From the NCBI GenBank assembly GCA_021790715.1, contig JAJYGK010000090.1, forward strand, positions 1 through 5,200: a stretch of 5,200 nucleotides of DNA, read 5' to 3'. Source of the DNA: Chloroflexota bacterium (GTDB taxonomy: Bacteria > Chloroflexota > Limnocylindria > Limnocylindrales > CSP1-4). Positions 1 through 5,200 of this stretch are shown one piece after another. The notes beneath the pieces were generated by a model. The model had not been told where the DNA came from. It saw only the letters and a program-made list of their open reading frames with translations, and searched no databases. How positions within the stretch are numbered: position 1 is the stretch's first letter; each line of letters opens with the position of its first letter. A program made the translations under genes and the position numbers.

Positions 1-723
1 CTCGATCGCGGTGAGCGCCGAGCGTGCCAGCGTCCGCGTCGCGTAGCGGTACGTCTGGCGGCCATCCATGCGGATGACGTGGCCGCGCTGGTCGAGCGTG
101 TACGGCCCCGTCGGGTTGTGCGTGCCGCCGGCCGGGATCCAGATGTTGTACGCGCCGCTCGGGTCGACGGTCAGCTCGAAGCCGAGCAGCCCGCCGCCCG
201 GCTCCGGCGACGCCTGGAGCAGCGCGGCCCCGGCGCCGTCCCCGAAGAGCACGCACGTGTTGCGATCGGTGAAGTCCGTGACCCGCGAGAGGGTCTCGGC
301 GCCGATCACGAGGACCGAGCGGTACATGCCGCTCGCGATGTAGGCATGCGCGGCCGTCAGCCCGTAGACGAAGCCGGAGCAGGCCGCCGCGAGGTCCATC
401 GCGGCCGCGTTCTCCGCGCCGACCGCCTCCTTGACCAGCGCCGCGGTCGAGGGGAAGGCGTAGTCGCCCGTGACGGTCGCGACCAGGATCATGTCGACCA
501 CCGCCGGGTCGACGTCCGCGACGGCGAGCGCGCGGCGGGCGGCGATCGCCGCCATCGTCGCGGTGGACTCCCATGGCGCCGCGACACGGCGTTCGCAGAT
601 CCCCGTATGGGACTGGATCCACTCGTCCGACGTGTCGACGAGCGTCGACAGGTCGTCGTTGGTGAGGACGCGATCCGGAGCGTAGTAGCCCCAGCCGGTG
701 ATGCGCGCGCTGCCTGGCACCAT
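1..723 (-). CDS. fabH: Beta-ketoacyl-ACP synthase III (KAS III), 3' end cut by window edge
   Basis: FabH condenses an acyl-CoA primer, usually acetyl-CoA, with malonyl-ACP to start each fatty acid chain in the cytoplasm. The first 241 residues are present, out of roughly 320-340 for the family. Aligned by eye with E. coli FabH at a constant offset of 3, it has the CoA-stacking Trp35 (Trp32) in a DTSDEWI motif, catalytic Cys115 (Cys112) in AAACSGF, Arg154 (Arg151) in a TDR motif, and a FGDGAGAALL motif at about 163-172. Phe90 matches Phe87, which in E. coli narrows the acyl pocket, so a short primer is more likely than a long one (inference). The catalytic His and Asn should lie beyond base 1 and cannot be checked. 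Two usually conserved arginines are replaced: His39 for Arg36 and Cys43 for Arg40. The ATG start at 723 has a good ribosome binding site and gives the normal N-terminus. It is the most downstream gene seen. Confidence 0.95.
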   Translation of the reverse strand, partial: MVPGSARITGWGYYAPDRVLTNDDLSTLVDTSDEWIQSHTGICERRVAAPWESTATMAAIAARRALAVADVDPAVVDMILVATVTGDYAFPSTAALVKEAVGAENAAAMDLAAACSGFVYGLTAAHAYIASGMYRSVLVIGAETLSRVTDFTDRNTCVLFGDGAGAALLQASPEPGGGLLGFELTVDPSGAYNIWIPAGGTHNPTGPYTLDQRGHVIRMDGRQTYRYATRTLARSALTAIE

Positions 724-726
724 GGT

Positions 727-738
727 TCCCTCGCTCCC
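727..738 (-). promoter_or_regulatory. Ribosome binding site of fabH
   Basis: The 17 nt between the accB stop and the fabH ATG read CAGGGAGCGAGGGAACC on the coding strand. This contains two purine-rich Shine-Dalgarno-like stretches, AGGGAG and GAGGGA, the nearer about 3-4 nt before the ATG. It supports the start chosen at 723 and suggests that fabH can recruit ribosomes itself, unlike the overlapping genes upstream. Confidence 0.6.
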
Positions 739-740
739 TG

Positions 741-1397
741 TCAGGACGTCTCGATCTCGACGAGCGGCTGCTTCGCCCGCACGAGCGCACCGTCGGCGGC
801 GAGGATGCGGACCACCCGCCCGGCGGCGTCGCTCTTGATCTCGTTGAACAGCTTCATGGCCTCGATGAGCCCGATGACCTGGCCGACCAGGACGTCGGCA
901 CCGGCCGTGACGTACGGTGCGGCGCCCGGCGACGGCGCCGAGTAGAAGATCCCGGTCAGCGGCGCGATGACGGCGTGGCCGTCGATCCGGTCCGCCGCGG
1001 ATGCGCCCTCCGCGGCCGCCGACCCGGCCGCTCCCGGCGCGGCCGCCCGATCCGACGCGTCCCGGCCCGATCCCCCGGCCTCCCGGTCCCCCGAACCCCG
1101 GTCCGCCTGCGACCTGCCGTCGCCCCCGTGCCTGCCCGCCTCGCCGCCGCGCGCCGGCACCTCGTGGTCGACGCCGCCCACGAGCGGCTCACCCGCCACG
1201 ACCAGCTGGCCGGGCTTCCGCAGGACGATGCCGAACTCGCCCGCCTGCACCTCCAGCTCCGCCAGGTCCGACCGATCGAGCAGGTCCTCCAGCCGGTCGA
1301 TCAGGGCGAGGATCTGCTCCGTCTCCGCGGGACCGGGGGTCGCCTCGGCGGGTGACGGCGGCACGCCGTCCCGTTCGTCCCGGCCTTCGCCGGTCAC
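741..1397 (-). CDS. accB: Acetyl-CoA carboxylase biotin carboxyl carrier protein (BCCP)
   Basis: AccB carries the covalently bound biotin that AccC carboxylates and the AccA/AccD carboxyltransferase uses to make malonyl-CoA. Its 218 residues form three parts. An N-terminal helical segment (about 27-61) has the AccB pattern ending in GIVLRKPG. A long linker (about 64-140) is rich in Gly, Arg, Asp and Ala. The C-terminal biotinyl domain begins near His141, keeps the thumb loop APSPGAAP, and has the biotinylation motif EAMKLFNEI with Lys182 as acceptor, 36 residues from the C-terminus. The His141-to-Lys182 spacing equals that of E. coli AccB. At 218 residues it is longer than the usual 150-180, all from the linker. 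I chose the GTG at 1397 because it overlaps the fabF TGA (GTGA); a GTG at 1364 would remove 11 residues without touching a domain. The gene lies between fabF and fabH, away from accC, which is unusual. Confidence 0.95.
   Translation of the reverse strand: MTGEGRDERDGVPPSPAEATPGPAETEQILALIDRLEDLLDRSDLAELEVQAGEFGIVLRKPGQLVVAGEPLVGGVDHEVPARGGEAGRHGGDGRSQADRGSGDREAGGSGRDASDRAAAPGAAGSAAAEGASAADRIDGHAVIAPLTGIFYSAPSPGAAPYVTAGADVLVGQVIGLIEAMKLFNEIKSDAAGRVVRILAADGALVRAKQPLVEIETS
1061..1099 (-). other. G-tract cluster (possible G-quadruplex) in the accB linker
   Basis: On the coding strand, and so in the mRNA, six runs of three to five G occur within 39 nt: at 1096-1099, 1088-1092, 1082-1084, 1072-1076, 1066-1068 and 1061-1063, separated by 3, 3, 5, 3 and 2 nt. 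This fits the common G3+N1-7 quadruplex pattern with tracts to spare. It encodes Gly/Arg/Asp-rich linker residues such as DRGSGDREAGGSGRD, and the GACCGGG motif recurs imperfectly, which could reflect replication slippage. The pattern is seen directly; folding and any function are inference. In GC-rich DNA such runs also arise by chance under weak protein constraint. Confidence 0.45.
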
Positions 1398-2665
1398 GCC
1401 TCGCCCCACTTCGAGAAGAGCAGCACGCTGTTCTGGCCTCCGAACCCGAACGCGTTCACCAGCGCCAGCCGGTACGTGCCGTGCCGTGCCTCCCCGCGCA
1501 CCAGGTCCAGCGATCCCGACTCGGGGTCGGGCTCGTCGAGGTTCAGGATCGGCGGGACGCGGCCCGCCTCGAGCGCCCGGATCGTCACGGCCGCCGCGAT
1601 CGCGCCGGCCGCGCCCAGCGTATGCCCCAGCGCGCCCTTCGTGGCGGTCACCGCGACACGCGGCGCCTCCTCGCCGAGCAGCCCGTGCAGGCCCCGCAGC
1701 TCGGCGCGGTCGCCCTCCGGGGTGCTCGTCGCGTGCGCGCTCACGAGGTCCACGTCGGCCGGCGAGCGGCCCGCCTTCTCGAGTGCCCGCCGGGCGGCCC
1801 GCACCGCGCCGTCGGCGCCCGGCGGCGGGAGCGTCACGTGGTAGGCGTCGGCCGACGCACCGTACCCCTCGACCTCGGCGAGGATCCGCGCGCCGCGCTG
1901 CGTCGCATGCTCGAGCGACTCGAGGACGAGCGTGCCGGCCCCCTCGGCCAGCACGAACCCGTCGCGCCCGGCGTCGAACGGCCGGCTCGCACGCGACGGA
2001 TCGTCGTTGCGGGTGCTCAGCGCGTGCATCGCCGCGAACGCGGCCACGATCCCCTCCACGACCGGCGCCTCCGTGCCGCCGGCCAGCATCACCTCGGCGT
2101 CGCCGCGGCGGATGGTCTCGGCCGCCTCGCCGATCGCGTTGCCGCCGCTCGCGCAGGCGCTGACGGGCGCCATGTTCGGGCCGCGCGCACCGAACGCGAT
2201 CCCCACGTGCCCGGGCGTCATGTTCGCGATCGACATCGGCACGAAGAAGGGGCTGATGCGGTCCGGCCCGCGCTCCACGTACGTGCGGATCTCGTCGAAG
2301 ATCGTGCCCGAGCCGCCGAAGCCGGTCCCGATGAACGCGCCGGTGGCGTCGGCCAGCGGGCCCTCCAGCCGCTCCGGGAACCCGGCCTGCGCGAGGGCCT
2401 CCTGCGTGGCGAGCAGCGACAGGTGCGTCGCGCGGTCCGTCCGGCGCACGGCCTTGCGGTCGAGGACGCGGGATGCGTCGGCCTCGCGCGCCTCCCCGGC
2501 GATGCGCGCCGGCACGCGCGACGGATCGAAGGCCGAGATCGCGCGGATGCCGGAATCGCCGGCGAGCAGCCGCTCCCAGGTCGTGGCGAGGTCGGGGCCG
2601 AGCGGCGTGACCGCGCCCGCCCCCGTGACCACGACCCGCCGCCGCTCCGCGATGGCCGCGATCAC
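1394..2665 (-). CDS. fabF: Beta-ketoacyl-ACP synthase II (KAS II)
   Basis: FabF performs the repeated decarboxylative condensation of acyl-ACP with malonyl-ACP during elongation. The 423-residue product has the usual length (E. coli 413). The catalytic set lines up with E. coli FabF at a constant offset of 8: Cys171 in SACASGG (Cys163), His311 in AHATSTPEGD (His303), Lys343 in KGALGHTLGAAG (Lys335), His348 in the same motif (His340), and Phe408 in GFGG (gating Phe400). The N-terminal RRVVVTGAGAVTPLG strand and the C-terminal NAFGFGGQNS loop are typical. The usual ACASGAHAIG is ACASGGNAIG here, and AHGTST is AHATST; both are mild. The GTG at 2665 overlaps the phosphoesterase stop (GTGA). No strong ribosome binding site precedes it, only GGGGCG about 9 nt upstream, which fits reinitiation after the upstream gene. 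It overlaps accB by 4 nt downstream. KAS I is less likely given the overall length and motif style. Confidence 0.96.
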   Translation of the reverse strand: MIAAIAERRRVVVTGAGAVTPLGPDLATTWERLLAGDSGIRAISAFDPSRVPARIAGEAREADASRVLDRKAVRRTDRATHLSLLATQEALAQAGFPERLEGPLADATGAFIGTGFGGSGTIFDEIRTYVERGPDRISPFFVPMSIANMTPGHVGIAFGARGPNMAPVSACASGGNAIGEAAETIRRGDAEVMLAGGTEAPVVEGIVAAFAAMHALSTRNDDPSRASRPFDAGRDGFVLAEGAGTLVLESLEHATQRGARILAEVEGYGASADAYHVTLPPPGADGAVRAARRALEKAGRSPADVDLVSAHATSTPEGDRAELRGLHGLLGEEAPRVAVTATKGALGHTLGAAGAIAAAVTIRALEAGRVPPILNLDEPDPESGSLDLVRGEARHGTYRLALVNAFGFGGQNSVLLFSKWGEA

Positions 2666-3402
2666 CGGACGAAGCGCCCCGTGCGGACGGTCGCGGCACG
2701 GTACACGTCGCCCGCCAGCCCGCGCTCGGACAGCTCGTCGCTCACGACGCGGGTGTCGTACGTCGTCCGCCGCAGCGTCGCCTCGGCCCGGTCGCCGTCG
2801 ATCTCCAGCAGCGCCCAGGCCGCCCCCGGGTCCCCGTCGAACGCGTACCCGCACGAGCCGGGGTTCACCACCTGCTTCCAGCCGAGGTCGCGCACGTCGG
2901 CGATGTGCGTGTGCCCGACGCAGATGATCCGGGCATCGGTGCGGGCCACCCGCTCGACCACGGCCGCCGCGTCCATCTCGGCGGCCATCCCCTGCGTCTG
3001 GCTCCCGGGCGAGCCGTGGCAGAAGAGCACCATCGTGTCGCCCGCGGTCGCCCGTCGCTCGGAGGGCAGCCGGCGCAGCCAGTCGAGCGGCTCGTCGCCC
3101 AGCGCCTCGTGCGCCCACTCGGCCGCGACCACGTTCACGTGCGGCACCTCGTCGAACCACGGGAACGCCCCGGCCATGTCGAGGTCGGCGACGGCCACGT
3201 CGGTGTTGCCCTGGATCACGACGGCGCCCCGCGCCTCGAGCTCGCGCACCCGGTCCACGACCTCGGCCGGCCGGGGACCGTTGAGCACGTAGTCGCCGAG
3301 CACGGCGATCAGGTCGGGGCTCTCGCGGTGCACGTCGGCCAGCGCCGCGTCGAGCGCGGCGATGTTGCCGTGGATGTCGGACAGCAGGGCGATGCGGATC
3401 AT
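2662..3402 (-). CDS. Metallophosphoesterase, MJ0936/YfcE-like (Metallophos_2 family)
   Basis: This 246-residue protein is a calcineurin-like dinuclear-metal phosphoesterase. All expected ligands are visible in order: Asp9 and His11 (SDIHGN), Asp37 (VLGDYV), Asn66 (GNTD), His129 (CHGSPGS), His164 and His166 (VGHTH), followed by VNPGSCG at about 179-185. The GNHD box is GNTD, so the His that assists catalysis in many phosphoesterases is Thr67; MJ0936 and YfcE have Cys there (GNCD), which places this protein in that class. Members hydrolyse small phosphodiesters or phosphomonoesters in vitro, and few have known physiological substrates. No signal peptide or membrane segment is seen, so it is probably cytoplasmic. 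The ATG at 3402 follows a strong GAGGAG and gives the canonical MIRIALLSDIHGN start. Its stop overlaps the fabF start, so it belongs to the operon. A link to pantetheine or CoA turnover is conceivable but unsupported by sequence; the substrate is unknown. Confidence 0.9.
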   Translation of the reverse strand: MIRIALLSDIHGNIAALDAALADVHRESPDLIAVLGDYVLNGPRPAEVVDRVRELEARGAVVIQGNTDVAVADLDMAGAFPWFDEVPHVNVVAAEWAHEALGDEPLDWLRRLPSERRATAGDTMVLFCHGSPGSQTQGMAAEMDAAAVVERVARTDARIICVGHTHIADVRDLGWKQVVNPGSCGYAFDGDPGAAWALLEIDGDRAEATLRRTTYDTRVVSDELSERGLAGDVYRAATVRTGRFVR

Positions 3403-3405
3403 GGT

Positions 3406-3411
3406 CTCCTC
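3406..3411 (-). promoter_or_regulatory. Ribosome binding site of the metallophosphoesterase gene
   Basis: GAGGAG on the coding strand lies 3 nt before the ATG at 3402, with its GAGG core 5 nt away. It is one of the clearest Shine-Dalgarno sequences in the window, and it fixes the start against the longer frame that stays open to about 3693 through the fabZ gene. It suggests independent ribosome loading at this gene, after which fabF and accB would be translated by coupling (inference). Confidence 0.7.
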
Positions 3412-3426
3412 GAACGGTCGGATGGC

Positions 3427-3440
3427 CGGGCCGGCGCCCG
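3427..3440 (-). other. Small GC hairpin in the fabZ-phosphoesterase gap
   Basis: Within the 40 nt gap after fabZ, the coding strand reads CGGGC, GCCG, GCCCG: a perfect 5-bp stem with a 4-nt loop, beginning 2 nt after the stop codon. No T-tract follows, so it is not an intrinsic terminator. It may be chance in GC-rich DNA, or a local mRNA structure that reduces read-through of ribosomes or stabilises an RNA end. The rest of the gap holds only the ribosome binding site of the next gene, and I see no promoter in it. Confidence 0.2.
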
Positions 3441-3442
3441 CG

Positions 3443-3954
3443 TCAGCGGAGCGTCCCCGGGGGCGGGATGATGAACGCGAGCTGGGCCTCGCAGGCGACC
3501 TCGCCGTCGACGCTCGCGACCGCGTGGCCGCGGCCGAACCGCCGGCCGAGCTTCTCCATCGTGACCTCGAGCCGGAGCGTGTCGCCGGGCACCACGATCC
3601 GCTTGAAGCGGCACTCGTCGATGCTCGCGAAGAGGCCCATGGTGTCGCCGAAGCCGGGCTGCTTCGCGACGTAGACGGCCATCGTCTGGGCAAGCGCCTC
3701 GACCTGCAGCACGCCGGGCATGACGGGCTGGCCGGGGAAGTGGCCCTGGAAGTACCACTCGGTGGCGGTCACGGCCTTCTGGCCGACGATCCGCGCGTGG
3801 TCGGGGTCGTACTCGACGATGCGGTCGACGAGGAGGAAGGGCCAGCGATGGGGGATCAGCCCCTGGATCTCGCGGGTCGTGAGAGTGACGGGTTCGGGAG
3901 CGGACGTCGCTCCGCTCGCGCCGTGCATGCCTCCGGCCTGGCCGCGCTCGTCCG

Positions 3955-3958
<4 letters not shown>
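3443..3958 (-). CDS. fabZ: 3-hydroxyacyl-[acyl-carrier-protein] dehydratase
   Basis: FabZ removes water from (3R)-3-hydroxyacyl-ACP to give trans-2-enoyl-ACP, the third step of each elongation cycle. The 171-residue product is a single hot-dog fold. Its signatures are IPHRWPFLLVDR at about 35-46, the catalytic His73 in GHFPGQPVMPG, and Glu87 in LQVEALAQ; the His-to-Glu spacing of 14 matches E. coli His54/Glu68. Then come FASIDECRFKRIVVPGD and a C-terminal strand ending in AFIIPPPG. It exceeds E. coli FabZ (151) mainly by about 22 low-complexity N-terminal residues. The ATG at 3958 overlaps the accC stop (ATGA) and has a good ribosome binding site. A second ATG at 3928 would skip ten of those residues without affecting the domain. 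FabA is less likely, because the motif style and pathway context are FabZ. Confidence 0.97.

Positions 3959-5200
<1,242 letters not shown>

Noticed and set aside
79..945. A 288-codon plus-strand open frame opposite fabH and the end of accB
   Set aside because: The Arg/Asp/Ala/Val-rich translation has no recognisable domain, and the opposite strand holds fabH and accB with intact catalytic motifs.
1398..2699. An upstream extension of the accB frame that would give a 652-residue protein
   Set aside because: The added part is the fabF gene read in the wrong frame, while fabF itself is fully recognised. AccB similarity begins just after the GTG at 1397.
2666..3160. An upstream extension of the fabF frame into the phosphoesterase gene
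   Set aside because: FabF homology begins at RRVVVTG, right after the GTG at 2665; the extension overlaps conserved phosphoesterase motifs in another frame.
1001..3292. A 763-codon open frame on the plus strand, antisense to accB, fabF and the phosphoesterase
   Set aside because: Its translation is low-complexity Arg/Pro/Ala/Gly-rich sequence with no family motif, and it lies exactly opposite three clearly recognised genes. Long antisense frames are expected in such GC-rich DNA because stop codons are rare.
2662..3402. Assigning the phosphoesterase as LpxH or AcpH
   Set aside because: The motif set, with GNTD and CHGSP, is that of the MJ0936/YfcE class, not LpxH. AcpH (ACP phosphodiesterase) is not recognisable here either. 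Only the genomic neighbours suggest a lipid role.
3427..3440. An intrinsic terminator after fabZ
   Set aside because: The stem is only 5 bp and no T-run follows; the next gene is 25 nt further on with its own ribosome binding site. It is kept only as a weak hairpin.
3403..3693. An upstream extension of the phosphoesterase frame into fabZ
   Set aside because: The strong GAGGAG site and the canonical MIRIALLSDIHGN start fix the ATG at 3402; the extension is Ser/Arg-rich shadow sequence.

Overview
The window holds one tightly packed operon, entirely on the minus strand, for the start and elongation steps of dissociated (type II) bacterial fatty acid synthesis. In transcription order (right to left) it reads: accC (biotin carboxylase, 5' end outside the window), fabZ (hydroxyacyl-ACP dehydratase), an MJ0936/YfcE-like metallophosphoesterase, fabF (ketoacyl-ACP synthase II), accB (biotin carboxyl carrier protein) and fabH (ketoacyl-ACP synthase III, 3' end outside the window). 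All six genes have their recognisable catalytic or metal-binding residues as far as the window shows them, and none is frameshifted.

The genes are close-packed. accC/fabZ share an ATGA overlap, and the phosphoesterase/fabF and fabF/accB junctions share GTGA overlaps. accB and fabH are 17 nt apart; the largest gap, 40 nt, lies between fabZ and the phosphoesterase. No promoter, terminator, RNA gene, mobile element or CRISPR array was found, so the transcription unit should extend beyond both edges. accA/accD, fabD, fabG, fabI/K and acpP are not in the window.

Together the enzymes would carry out carboxylation of biotin on AccB by AccC (first half of acetyl-CoA carboxylase), initiation by FabH, elongation by FabF and dehydration by FabZ. 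The phosphoesterase has no established place in this pathway; it is the most interesting element here because it sits inside the cluster and is coupled to fabF.

The organism is a very GC-rich bacterium (about 70% or more by eye, with strongly G/C third codon positions, which produces long false ORFs in other frames). Separate AccB and AccC proteins argue against a typical mycolic-acid actinomycete, where biotin carboxylase and BCCP are fused. A Chloroflexota or deep-branching Actinomycetota (Thermoleophilia-like) lineage would fit, but this is a low-confidence guess from composition and gene style. Apart from the embedded phosphoesterase, the gene order, a G-tract cluster in accB and a few residue substitutions, the region looks like ordinary core metabolism.
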